From positions 124,001 to 188,000 of the forward strand of contig JAXLYE010000010.1 of assembly GCA_046351595.1 (NCBI GenBank): 64,000 nucleotides of DNA, read 5' to 3'. Positions 1 to 9,600 of this stretch are shown one piece after another. Positions within the stretch are counted from its first letter, which is position 1; every line of letters begins with the position of its first letter. The notes beneath the pieces were generated by a model that searched no databases, was not told where the DNA came from, and saw nothing but the letters and a program-made list of their open reading frames with translations. The position numbers and the translations under genes are program-made. This DNA comes from JAXLYE01 sp046351595. GTDB taxonomy: Bacteria > Myxococcota_A > Polyangia > Palsa-1104 > JAEUJZ01.

Positions 1-631
1 CGGGGGAGCTTGCGCGCGGCGCGGCGATGCGCGCCAGACCGAAGTCGAGGATCTTGATCCGCTCGCCGCCTTCGGCCGCCGCGTCGGCGATCAGGAACAG
101 GTTGTCCGGCTTCAGATCGCGGTGGTAGATGCCGCGCTCGTGGGCGATGGCCATGGCCGCCGCGATCTGCCGGATCAGCCGCAGCGTCTCGGCGAGCGCC
201 AGGGGCTGCCGCGCGGTCAGCCGGCGCGAGAGCGGCTCGCCCTCCAGGTACTCCATCAGGATGTAGAGCTCTCCGGTCGGCAGCTGGCCCGAGTCGAAGA
301 TCTTCACCAGCCCGGGGTGGTCGGCGATGGTGGCGGCGCGCGCTTCGGTGTGGAAGCGCTGCACCGCGGCGGGATCGCGGAAGGAATCCGGACGCAGCAC
401 CTTGACCGCGGCGCGCTGCGGCAGGCTCTCGTGGGCCGCCTCGTAGACGATGCCCATGCCGCCGCGCCCGAGCTCGCGCAGGACGCGGTAGGCGCCGATG
501 CTGCGGCCGATCAGCGAGGGCGTCGGCGCGAGCCCGGCCTGCGCTCCGGCTCCCGCCGCAGGATAGGGCAGGCCAGAGAAGCTCTGCGTCGGCGGGCAGT
601 CTGGCTTGGCTATGTCATCGCGACCGGGCAA
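1..631 (-). CDS. Ser/Thr protein kinase, Hanks type (partial, cut by window start)
   Basis: Reading the minus strand gives the N-terminal part of a eukaryotic-like protein kinase. A Pro/Ala-rich leader precedes the glycine loop (LGRGGMGIVYEA), then the AVKVL lysine, the HRDLKPDN catalytic loop and the start of the DFG segment (ILDFGLARI), after which the window ends. All canonical catalytic residues visible here are present, so it is probably an active kinase. No ATG suits the start. A TTG at 631-629 has GGAG seven bases upstream and is my choice; the frame stays open to about 750 and another TTG lies at 706-704. It is divergent from the FHA/sigma-54 activator at 770, which suggests a kinase and FHA-reader pair. 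The C-terminal sensor region is outside the window. Confidence 0.85.
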   Translation of the reverse strand, partial: MPGRDDIAKPDCPPTQSFSGLPYPAAGAGAQAGLAPTPSLIGRSIGAYRVLRELGRGGMGIVYEAAHESLPQRAAVKVLRPDSFRDPAAVQRFHTEARAATIADHPGLVKIFDSGQLPTGELYILMEYLEGEPLSRRLTARQPLALAETLRLIRQIAAAMAIAHERGIYHRDLKPDNLFLIADAAAEGGERIKILDFGLARIAAPRASSP

Positions 632-769
632 CCACAGGCTCCGAGGGGACCGCCCCTCCAGGTTATCCCGGAGCGCGCGCCGCGCATAGACGGCGCGCTG
701 GTCCAAGGCCGTCGACGCAGCGGGTCCGTCGCGGCGGTCGTGCGCAATTCCGTGAAATAATCGGAATCA

Positions 770-2599
770 ATGGACAAGACCGAAGCGCGCGATCGGGAGC
801 CTACGATCACGGTGCGAAGGGAGAGCGCCGCCGCGCCGGCAGCGGAGCCACGCGGCGTCGGCGAGAACGGCTTCCTGCTGGTGCTCGAGGCGAGCGCGTC
901 GCGCCTGGTGCCGCTGCCGGCCGCGGGGCAGCTCACCATCGGCCGGGCGCCGGACTGTCAGGTGCGGGTGGCCTCGCCGGCGGTCTCGCGCGCGCACGCC
1001 TTGATCGAGCTCGTGACCGAGGCGCAGGGGCCGCGCGTGCGCGATCTGGGGAGCCACAACGGCACGTACGTGAACGGCGAGCGGGTCCAGGGCGTACGAC
1101 CGCTGCAGCCGGGCGACACCATCGGGCTGTGCGATGTCTCGGTGCTGTTCTTTGCGCGCGCGGTGAGCACGGCGCGGCCGCTGCACCCGGAGCCGTCGTT
1201 CCTGCTCGACCGCCTGGACGAAGAGATCGAGCGGGCCGGGAACTGGCAGCGCGCGGTGGCGCTGCTGGCGCTCGAGAGCCCCGCGGTGCTGCCGCCGCTG
1301 GCGCCGCTGGCGTCGGCGCTCGGCGGGGCGCTGCGGCTCAGCGATGTCGCGGCGCTGGACGGGCCGCAGCGGCTGCTGATCTTGCGGCCGGACTGCGACG
1401 GTCCGGGGGCGGCGCAGGCGGCGCAGGCGCTGCTGCAGTCGCTCGCCGCGGTGGCGCCCGGGCTGCGCGCCGGCCATGCGGTCTTTCCGTCGGACGGGCC
1501 GCGCGGCGCCGTGCTGCTCGATGCGGCGCGGGCGGCGGCGGCGCGGGCCGCGAGCGGCAAGGTCGAGCCGGCGGGCGCCGCCACGACGACGCTGCGCATC
1601 GGCGAGCGCGAGATCCTCGTGGCCGACCCCGCGATGGTCCACCTGTACGGCCTCCTGCAGCGGCTGGCGCCGAGCGAGCTGTCGGTCCTCATCTGCGGCG
1701 AAACCGGGACGGGCAAGGAGCTGGCTGCGCAGGCCCTGCACGCGCTGTCGCCGCGGCGTCGGGAGCGGCTGGTCAGCATCAACTGCGCGGCGCTGCCCGA
1801 GAGCCTGGCCGAGAGCGAGCTGTTCGGACACGAGCGCGGCGCCTTCTCGGGCGCGGTGGCGAGCAAGGTCGGGCTGCTCGAGGCGGCGCAGGGCGGCACC
1901 GTCTTCCTCGACGAGGTCGGCGAGCTGTCGCTGACGGTGCAGGCCAAGCTGCTGCGTGCGCTCGAGGCGCGCCAGCTGCTGCGCGTCGGCGACACGCGCG
2001 AGCGGCCGTTCCAGGCGCGGGTCATCGCCGCGACCAACCGCGATCTGGAGCAGGAGATCGCAAAGGGCCGGTTCCGCCAGGATCTCTACTTCCGCATCGC
2101 CAGCGCCGTGCTGCACCTGCCGCCGCTGCGCGCCCGCCCGCGTGAGCTGCCGATCCTGGCGCGAGCGTTCCTGCGCGAGGCGCGGCTGCGGGCCGGGATG
2201 GCGCCGGCGCTGCTGTCGGCCGCGGCCGAGGAGCGGCTGCTCGCGTATGCGTGGCCGGGCAACGTGCGCGAGCTCAAGAACGCGATGGACTACGCCGCGG
2301 CCATCGCCGCTGACGACGTGATCGAGCCCGAGCAGCTGCCGCCGGCGCTCTTGAAGGGGACGCGCCCGCCCGCGAGCGCCGGGTCCGCGGGCGGTGCACC
2401 GTCGCTGCCGGAGCTGGCGCGGGTGCTCATCCGGGCGCCGCTCGGCGACCGCATCGCGGCCATCGAGCGTGCCCTCATCGAAGAGGCGCTGGGCCAGGCC
2501 GCCGGCAACAAGAGCGCCGCGGCGCGCCTGCTCGGCGTCCACCGCAAGGTCATCGAGCGCTGGCTGGTGCGCCAGGGCAGCCGCGAAGACCCAGACTGA
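770..2599 (+). CDS. FHA-domain sigma-54 enhancer-binding protein
   Basis: A 609-residue transcription activator. Residues about 35-125 form an FHA phosphothreonine-reading domain (IGRAPDCQVRV, SRAHALI, GSHNGTYVNG). A spacer leads to a sigma-54 AAA+ domain with Walker A GETGTGKE near residue 310, a GAFSGA loop near 357 (canonical GAFTGA, contacting sigma-54), FLDEVGE as Walker B and a WPGNVRELKN sensor II motif. The C-terminus is a Fis-type helix-turn-helix (GNKSAAARLLGVHRKVIERW). This architecture is common in Myxococcota, where a Ser/Thr kinase signal is read by FHA and converted into sigma-54 transcription. The divergent kinase at 1-631 is the natural partner. Targets are unknown. Confidence 0.93.
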   Translation: MDKTEARDREPTITVRRESAAAPAAEPRGVGENGFLLVLEASASRLVPLPAAGQLTIGRAPDCQVRVASPAVSRAHALIELVTEAQGPRVRDLGSHNGTYVNGERVQGVRPLQPGDTIGLCDVSVLFFARAVSTARPLHPEPSFLLDRLDEEIERAGNWQRAVALLALESPAVLPPLAPLASALGGALRLSDVAALDGPQRLLILRPDCDGPGAAQAAQALLQSLAAVAPGLRAGHAVFPSDGPRGAVLLDAARAAAARAASGKVEPAGAATTTLRIGEREILVADPAMVHLYGLLQRLAPSELSVLICGETGTGKELAAQALHALSPRRRERLVSINCAALPESLAESELFGHERGAFSGAVASKVGLLEAAQGGTVFLDEVGELSLTVQAKLLRALEARQLLRVGDTRERPFQARVIAATNRDLEQEIAKGRFRQDLYFRIASAVLHLPPLRARPRELPILARAFLREARLRAGMAPALLSAAAEERLLAYAWPGNVRELKNAMDYAAAIAADDVIEPEQLPPALLKGTRPPASAGSAGGAPSLPELARVLIRAPLGDRIAAIERALIEEALGQAAGNKSAAARLLGVHRKVIERWLVRQGSREDPD

Positions 2600-2663
2600 T
2601 ACACAGGGCACGGGACTCTGTCCGCTGCGAAACCCCGCGCGGGAAGCGCGCGGCGGGGGGAGG

Positions 2664-2706
2664 CTCATCGAGCTTGCTTGATGAGGGGGCACGGGAAGGT
2701 GCCCCC
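2664..2706 (+). terminator. Tandem hairpins downstream of the FHA activator
   Basis: Two abutting inverted repeats: CTCATC (2664-2669) with GATGAG (2680-2685), then GGGGGCAC (2685-2692) with GTGCCCCC (2699-2706). They lie 65-107 bp after the activator stop and before the next start. There is no T-run, so intrinsic termination is only inferred; they may instead be attenuating structures. Confidence 0.4.
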
Positions 2707-2820
2707 CTGTATGAGACGCGCCGGCCGCGTGCCCGTCGAGCGGCGGCACAGTATGTGCTGATTCCTCCGCGGCGGATCACCGCGCCCCGAGCGCCCCGAT
2801 CCGTTGGAGAGACAGAACGG

Positions 2821-3417
<597 letters not shown>

Positions 3418-3421
3418 GGAG

Positions 3422-3488
3422 CCCTTCCAATCATTCCAATCCGGTGCGGAGCGCTTGCAGTTTCCGACGGAGATGTAGATTGGAAGGG
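3422..3488. repeat. Perfect 11-bp inverted repeat at the kinase break
   Basis: CCCTTCCAATC at 3422-3432 is the exact reverse complement of GATTGGAAGGG at 3478-3488, with 45 bp between. It begins five bases after the stop of the truncated kinase. The surrounding 3418-3748 has no supported gene. The repeat could be the ends of a small non-autonomous element or a recombination site; no transposase lies inside. Confidence 0.6.
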
Positions 3489-3748
3489 TTCAGAGCAGGT
3501 CTCATCTGGCGCCCGCGGTTGCCTTTCATTGCGCCGCGCTCGGTCCCGCGTGTCCCTGAGAAGAGGTGAACGTCAAGCGCAGCGACGGCATCCTACCTGT
3601 TGCCAGGTTGCCGCAGGTTGTGCGAAAAGGGGGCTTACCTGTAGCAAGGGCAACAAAGAATCCTTAAAGTGCGTCGAATGCTGAACACTCCCCAGGGCGC
3701 TTGCAGCACCTCTCCCCTCCATTCGTCCGTGCGTGGTGTGAGGGAGAC

Positions 3749-4453
3749 ATGAGCAGGCGTCTCGGCGTCGGCGGGATCGCCGCCATCGCGGCGCTGCTCG
3801 AATGCGGCAAGGGTCCTCCGCGCTCGGAGGCGGGGCCCGAGCCGGTTGCCAAGGCAGTACCTTCAGGGCCGTCCACCCCGCTCCCGCCGGTGAAGGGAAT
3901 TGTGGACGGCAAGCCGTTTGAGGTGAAGGCGGCTCTCGCGCTCCACCGCTGGCGTGGGGGAAAAAGGAACGTCGAGCTATATGACGTTCCCAAGACGTGC
4001 GCGGAGACGAGAGCGTCTGGGGCCAGGGCCAACGCCAGCGTAATCCGCGCCGTGAACATGGTCGTCCGATGGCACACCGGCGAGCATATCAGCGTCGAGG
4101 GGCGGGGCCGCGGTCCCGGGGGATTCAGCACCTACGGCCCGGGGACGCTGACCTCCATCGCTCCGTTCGATGCGCTGGATGTCACGGTGATCGACGCAGG
4201 CTCTGCGAGTGCTCCGGGGCGCATCCGTTTCCGCGCGGTGGGAGCAGCCAGCACGATCGCAGGGGAGGTAGAGGTCACCCTCTGCCCGCCATCGGGAGGA
4301 CCTCCGACAGACTGCGTGGCCGACGAGGAGTGTGCCGACGGCTCGTTCTGCCGTCGCGACACGAGCAGGGATCGGGCGAAAAAGACTGCAAAGGGGATGA
4401 TGGGCACGTTCGGCGCCCTAGGCCGCTGCGTGCCTTCCTCGCCTGCCCCCTGA
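3749..4453 (+). CDS. Putative cysteine-containing secreted lipoprotein
   Basis: A 234-residue protein starting at ATG 3749, which has a strong GAGGGAGAC ribosome site; an in-frame upstream extension to 3701 lacks one. The N-terminus (MSRRLGVGGIAAIAALLEC) resembles a short signal peptide ending in a cysteine, though LLEC is an imperfect lipobox. The middle is beta-rich with no family I recognise. The C-terminal part has a Cys-rich stretch (DCVADEECADGSFCRRD) of the kind often seen in myxobacterial surface lipoproteins. Function is unknown. It stands alone between the broken kinase and a VOC remnant. Confidence 0.6.
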   Translation: MSRRLGVGGIAAIAALLECGKGPPRSEAGPEPVAKAVPSGPSTPLPPVKGIVDGKPFEVKAALALHRWRGGKRNVELYDVPKTCAETRASGARANASVIRAVNMVVRWHTGEHISVEGRGRGPGGFSTYGPGTLTSIAPFDALDVTVIDAGSASAPGRIRFRAVGAASTIAGEVEVTLCPPSGGPPTDCVADEECADGSFCRRDTSRDRAKKTAKGMMGTFGALGRCVPSSPAP

Positions 4454-4629
4454 GCAGGGCAGCCGCTGATCAGCTTGAGGAGTCAGGCCGCGAGCGGTAC
4501 GCGGAAGGCCAGAATGTCCCGCGATGTTTGAGACCACTGCGTAAGACGTGGGGATTCGCGCAGATGGCCTTTCGCTCGATGTCATCGGCGGTGAAGACGG
4601 AGCGTCCGCCAGAATAGCCCGAGCTCTCA

Positions 4630-4837
4630 CGCTCGCGCGGAACCTGGCATCCCCGGCCGAGGTCGGCGCCTTTTAGGCGCGCGCACGAAGCAGGGGCCAA
4701 GATCCTCAGGCCCGCGCAGCAGTCCTTCTGGGGCGGCTACGTGGCTACTTCGCGGACCTGGACGACCCCCCTTGGGAGGTCGCGCCCAACCCGTTCTGGC
4801 AGCTCTCTGCAGACGGGCTAGTCGAGCTGCCTGACTG
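4630..4837 (+). pseudogene. VOC/glyoxalase-family remnant with frameshifts
   Basis: The C-terminal signature of a VOC (glyoxalase/bleomycin-resistance) protein can be reassembled across frames: LARNLASPAEVGAF, then AHEAGAKILRPAQQSFWGGY, then GYFADLDDPPWEV and NPFWQLSADGLVELPD ending at the TGA at 4835-4837. At least one base is missing between the GGY and GYF segments (near 4742), a second frame change and a TAG occur near 4675, and the N-terminal half is not recognisable. The remainder of 4454-4999 holds no supported gene. This is a decayed fragment, not an expressed enzyme. Confidence 0.65.
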
Positions 4838-4999
4838 AGCGGACCACCTCTCTGTAGACGACAGGAGGCCCCGGGGCGGCCTCCATGCGAGCCGCCGAGC
4901 GGCGCGGGCAGCTGACCTCGTCCACCAGCCGCTCCGCGTCGTCGGAACGCTGGACGCTGCGCCGGGGCCGCGCGTGCTATCCTGGGGCCAAGTACGTGG

Positions 5000-6628
5000 A
5001 TGCAGAGCAAGCCTCCGGGGGATGACCTGCCGTTCAAGTCGGCCTGTGCGCTGGTCGATGCAGGCCGCGCGCGCGGCACTGGCTTCCTGGTGACGCCGGA
5101 CGGCGTGCTGACCTGCTATCACGTCGTGCGCGAGGCGGCATCCGGCGCGCGGCTGCAGATCCACTTTGCGCACGGGATCTACCCAGCCCGCGTCGACGTC
5201 TGCGACCCGGAGCAGGACTGCGCGCTGCTGCGGCTGGAGCGGCCAGTGACCGGCGTCTCGCCGCTTCAGCTCGCCCGCGAGCCGGCGTCTCGGGGCGCGC
5301 CGTTCGAGAGCTACGGCTTCCCCGCGGCGACGTTCGTGTCGGGGCTGTCCCTGTCGGGACGGGTCCAAGAGTGCGCGGGAGAGGATCTGGCGCGCCGGGT
5401 CTCGCTGGTGCTGTTCTCGCCGCAGATCACGGCGGGCGCGGCGCTGCAGGGCTTCTCAGGCAGCCCGGTGCTGTGCGGCGGCCGCGTGATCGGCCAGCTC
5501 CGGCAGATCGTTCCCGACGCCGAGCGCGGCGCGCAGTTCGGGGTGGTCTATGCCTGCCCCGCCGCGGTGCTCGCGACGCTGGTGCCGACGCCGGCCGAGG
5601 AACCTGAGCACGACGTCCAGCCGCCTGGCTGCGCATATGACGAGGACTGGTACATCGAGCGCCCGTATGAGGAGCGACGTGCGCTCGCGCGGCTCGGCGT
5701 GCGCGGCGGCGCCGTGGTGCTGCAGGGGCCTCCCGGCTGCGGGAAGACCTGGCTGATGCAGCACCTGCTCCGGCAGGAGAGCGCCCACAGTGCGATCGTC
5801 CACCTGAGCCTGCGAGCCCTGAGCACGGCGGAGACCGCAGCGAGCTATGGCGGCTTCCTGCGGGAGCTGGCCCGCCGCATCGTCAGCGAGGCGCTCTCCG
5901 CCGACGCAGCGAAGACCTCGGTGCTGCTCGATGAGGCCTGGGCCTTCTCGCAGGATCCGGTGAGCAACCTGAGCCACCTCTTGGGCCGCAAGGTGCTGCC
6001 GGGGTTCAGCGAGCAGCGGCGGCTCCTGCTGGCTCTGGACGACGCGGACAGCCTGGGGCAGCGGCCCTACGCCCAGGAGTTCTTCAGTCTATTGCGGGCG
6101 TGGATGGACACCTCGCACAAGGCGCCGTGGTCGGCGCTGCGGCTGCTGATGTCGCTGACCCGCTCGCCCGAGCTCCTGATCCAGGATCCGAACCGCTCGC
6201 CGTTCAATATCGCGCAGACCTTTGTCCTGCGCGACCTCGGTAGCGAGCAGCGCGCGGAGCTCGCGACCCGTCACCGCCTGGCCTGGGGGCCCGAGGATCT
6301 CGGCGCGCTGACCGATCTGGTCGGCGGGCACCCCTACCTGCTGCGCCTGGCGATGTACGAGGCGCACCTGACCCGCCAGCCTCTCGCCGAGATCCTGCAG
6401 CCGGGGCACGGGGTGTACGAGGAGTTCCTGCGCAGCTGCGAGCGCTGGCTGCGCAAGAACCCGAGTCTGCGGCAGGCCTTCCTGCGCGCGCTGTCCGACC
6501 CCGAGGTTCCGCTCGCGGACGAGGAGCTGGAGCCGCTGCGCTGCCAGGGCCTGCTGTCAGAAGGAGAGGAAGAGGGAGTCCGGATCCGCTACCCGCTGCT
6601 GCGGCGGCTGGCGAAGGGGCGTCCGTAG
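5000..6628 (+). CDS. Trypsin-like protease fused to AAA (AAA_35/STAND-like) ATPase
   Basis: 542 residues in two parts. Residues about 10-195 are a trypsin-fold serine protease with the full triad visible: His in CYHVV (near 40), Asp in EQDCALLRL (near 76) and Ser in GFSGSPV (near 153). Residues about 215-540 are a P-loop ATPase with Walker A GPPGCGKT (near 242), Walker B LLLALDDAD (near 343) and the SPFNIAQ and GGHPYLLRLA motifs shared with the next gene, matching the AAA_35 type. There is no signal peptide, so it should act in the cytoplasm. The next ATPase starts 12 bp downstream, so the two are almost certainly co-expressed. Protease plus NTPase pairs of this type are known from predicted bacterial conflict or signalling systems; the substrate is unknown. 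Confidence 0.88.
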   Translation: MQSKPPGDDLPFKSACALVDAGRARGTGFLVTPDGVLTCYHVVREAASGARLQIHFAHGIYPARVDVCDPEQDCALLRLERPVTGVSPLQLAREPASRGAPFESYGFPAATFVSGLSLSGRVQECAGEDLARRVSLVLFSPQITAGAALQGFSGSPVLCGGRVIGQLRQIVPDAERGAQFGVVYACPAAVLATLVPTPAEEPEHDVQPPGCAYDEDWYIERPYEERRALARLGVRGGAVVLQGPPGCGKTWLMQHLLRQESAHSAIVHLSLRALSTAETAASYGGFLRELARRIVSEALSADAAKTSVLLDEAWAFSQDPVSNLSHLLGRKVLPGFSEQRRLLLALDDADSLGQRPYAQEFFSLLRAWMDTSHKAPWSALRLLMSLTRSPELLIQDPNRSPFNIAQTFVLRDLGSEQRAELATRHRLAWGPEDLGALTDLVGGHPYLLRLAMYEAHLTRQPLAEILQPGHGVYEEFLRSCERWLRKNPSLRQAFLRALSDPEVPLADEELEPLRCQGLLSEGEEEGVRIRYPLLRRLAKGRP

Positions 6629-6640
6629 GAGGCGATGACC

Positions 6641-9600
6641 ATGAGCGATGGCCCGGCCGCCTCCGCCGTTCTGCAGTCGCGCGGCGCGCTCCATCCGGAG
6701 TCGCTCTACATTGAGCGGGCCGCAGACTCTGCACTGTACACGGCGCTCAGCACCGGGGAGCTGTGCTATGTGCTGGCGCCGCGGCAGATCGGCAAGTCGA
6801 GCCTGCGTGTGCGCACCGCGAGGAGGCTCGCAGCGGCCGGCGCGCGCTGTGCAGAGATCGACCTGACCCGCATCGGCGGCGCGACAGACCACGACCCGAT
6901 CGGCACCTGGTATTACAGCCTGCTTGCGAACCTGGCCGAAGAGCTGGCGCTGCCGGACCCACGACCGTTCTGGCTGCAGCTCGAAGGCCGCCTGCCCGCC
7001 GATCGCCTCGTTCGCTACCTGCGCGAGGTGGTGCTGACCCATGTTGCAGGCCCCGTTGTCCTCTTTCTCGACGAGATCGACTACCTGCGTAGCCTGCCGA
7101 TCTCTCGCGACGAGCTGTTCGCCGCGCTGCGCGCCGTGTACAGCGAGCGCGCGCGGGATGCGGCCTACAAACGGCTGACCTTCTGCCTGCTGGGCGTCGC
7201 AGCCCCGGCGGATCTGATCCAAGACCCCGCCATCACGCCGTTCAACATCGGGCAGGCGATTCGGCTGGACGACTTCACGCGCGGCGAGATCGCGGCCCTC
7301 GCTGGCCTGCTCACCCCGCTCGGTCCGGATCTCGAGGAGTGGCTCGATGAGATCTACCGCTGGACCCGCGGGCACCCATACATGACCCAGCGGCTGTGCG
7401 AGGCGCTGCTTGAGAGCCCGCCGGCAGGCACCGCTGCGCCTGCGCACGTCGAGCGGTGCGTGCGCGGGCTGTTCCTGCGCCGGGGCCGCAGCACCGATCC
7501 GAACCTCAGCTACGCCGAGAAGCGGCTGGACAGCGAGACCAACCAGGCGCGCAAGGCCGAGCTGCTCGCGCTGTACCGCCGGCTGCTCGCTGGCGAGCCG
7601 GTAGACGCCGATGGAGAAGATGCGCTGCAGCTCGAGCTGCAGCTCTGCGGCATGATCGCGCAGTACGAGGCCGAGGGCGCCCGCCGCCTCCGCGTGCGAA
7701 ACCCCATCTTCGCGCACGTGTTCGGGCCGGACTGGCTGCGCGGCAAGGAGGGGCAGCGCGAGCTGATGCAGGCGCAGCGCCGCTGGCAGGAGAGCGGTCG
7801 CTCAGCCGCCGCGCTCCTGCGTGGCGCAGAGCTCTTGCGGGCGCAGTCCTTCGCCGCCCAGCACCTGCGGCAGCTGAGCGCGGAAGAGCACGAGTTCCTG
7901 CTCGCCAGCCTCGATGAAGCGCGGCGTGAAGCGGAGGCGCGGCGCCTGGCGGCCGAGGCGGCGGCCGAGCGCGAGCGGCGTGAGCGCGCCGAGGCCGAGG
8001 CCGCGCGCCTGCGCGAGCTGAACGAGCAGCTGGAGCGGGCGCTCGCCGCCGCAGACGGCGCTCGTCGCGAGGCCAACAAGGCGCGGGAAGAGGCCGTGCT
8101 GGCGCGCGAGCGGGCCGAGGCCGCAGCGCTGGCCGAGAAGAGCCTGCGCGCCGTAGAGCTGGAGGCGCAGGGAGAGACGCTGGCGCAGTCGCTGGTCCTG
8201 GGCCTGCAAGCGGCGCGACCGGACTTTCTGCGCTCGACCTTCACCCCTGCGCACTGGACGGGCCTCATCCAGGCAGCCGTCGGGGCCGTGGTCTCGCGGC
8301 CGCTAGATGGGCATGCGGGGACGGTGCGTCGGAGCCGGTTCTCCGCGCGTGGCTCGCTCGCGGTCTCGGCAGGGGGAGACGGCACCGTGCGGCTCTGGGA
8401 GTGGCGCAGCGGCACGGCGCTGGCGACGCTCACAGAGCCTGGAGAGGGCCAGTGGTGCGCGGCGTTCTCTCCGGACGGGACGCGGGTCGTTGCCGCCAGT
8501 GATAGCGGCGCCGTGAGCGTCCTGGACGCGCGGCGCGGACAGCTCCTAGTCCGGATCCAGGGGCACCGTGCGGCCGCCTTCGCTGCAGCGTACTCGCCGG
8601 ACGGCCGGCGGATCGTCAGCGCCAGCGCCGATCGCACCGCCCGGATCTGGGATGCCGCGACCGGCGAGCCGCTGCTCACCCTGGAGGGGCATCGGGGCGA
8701 GGTCACAGATGCCTCGTTCTCGCCGGACGGGCTCCGGATCGTCACCGCGAGCACAGACCGCACGGCCCGGGTATGGGACGCCGACACGGGGAAGCTCCTG
8801 GCCACGCTCCGCGGGCACGCGGATCAGGTCTGGTCCGCCACGTTCTCACCGAACGGCCGCCTGATTGCGACGGCGAGCTGGGACCAGACCGTGCGCATCT
8901 GGGACGGCACCGAGGCCGCGGCATCAGCGATCTGCCAGGGGCACACCGACAGCGTCTGGGGCGCGGCCTTCTCCCCGGACGGCGAGTACCTTGTCACGGC
9001 CAGCGACGACAAGAGCGCACGAATCTGGCTTGTGGCATCCGCGCAGACCCTGATCACGCTGCGCGGACACACGGCCGCGGTCTGGTCCGCCGGCTTCTCG
9101 CCCGACCAAGGGACGGTCTTGACCAGCAGCGCCGATGGGACGCTGCGGCTCTGGGACCTGCGCAGCGGCCTGGTGACCCGCCAGCTCTTCATCCACAGTG
9201 CGCCCATCTGGTCGGTGGCGGTCTCTCCAGACGGGCAGCGCGTGCTGACGGCGAGCGCCGACCACGTCTCCCGGATCTGGGAGGCCACCGCGGCCCGCGA
9301 GGTTACCGCCCTGCGCGGGCACACTGCGCGCATCTGGAGCGCGGCGTTCTCGCTCGATGCATCGATGGTCGTCACCGCGAGCGAAGACCGGACGGTGCGG
9401 ATCTGGGATGCGCAGAGCGGGGCCTGCCTGCTCACGCTCCCGCTGCACGAGATCGGCGTCTCCTTCGCGGCCTTCTCGCCGGATGGCAGCCAAGTCGTCA
9501 CCGCGGGGTGGGATCACACCGCGCGCATCTGGAGCACCGATACCGGCGAGCTGCTGGCCGAGCTGCGCGGACACACCGATCGAGTCTGGACCGCGGCGTT

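Noticed and set aside
767..2749. A 660-residue minus-strand open frame opposite the FHA activator
   Set aside because: High-GC codon bias on the plus strand leaves the antisense frame open; it is Arg/Gln-rich with no family, and the plus-strand gene is unambiguous.
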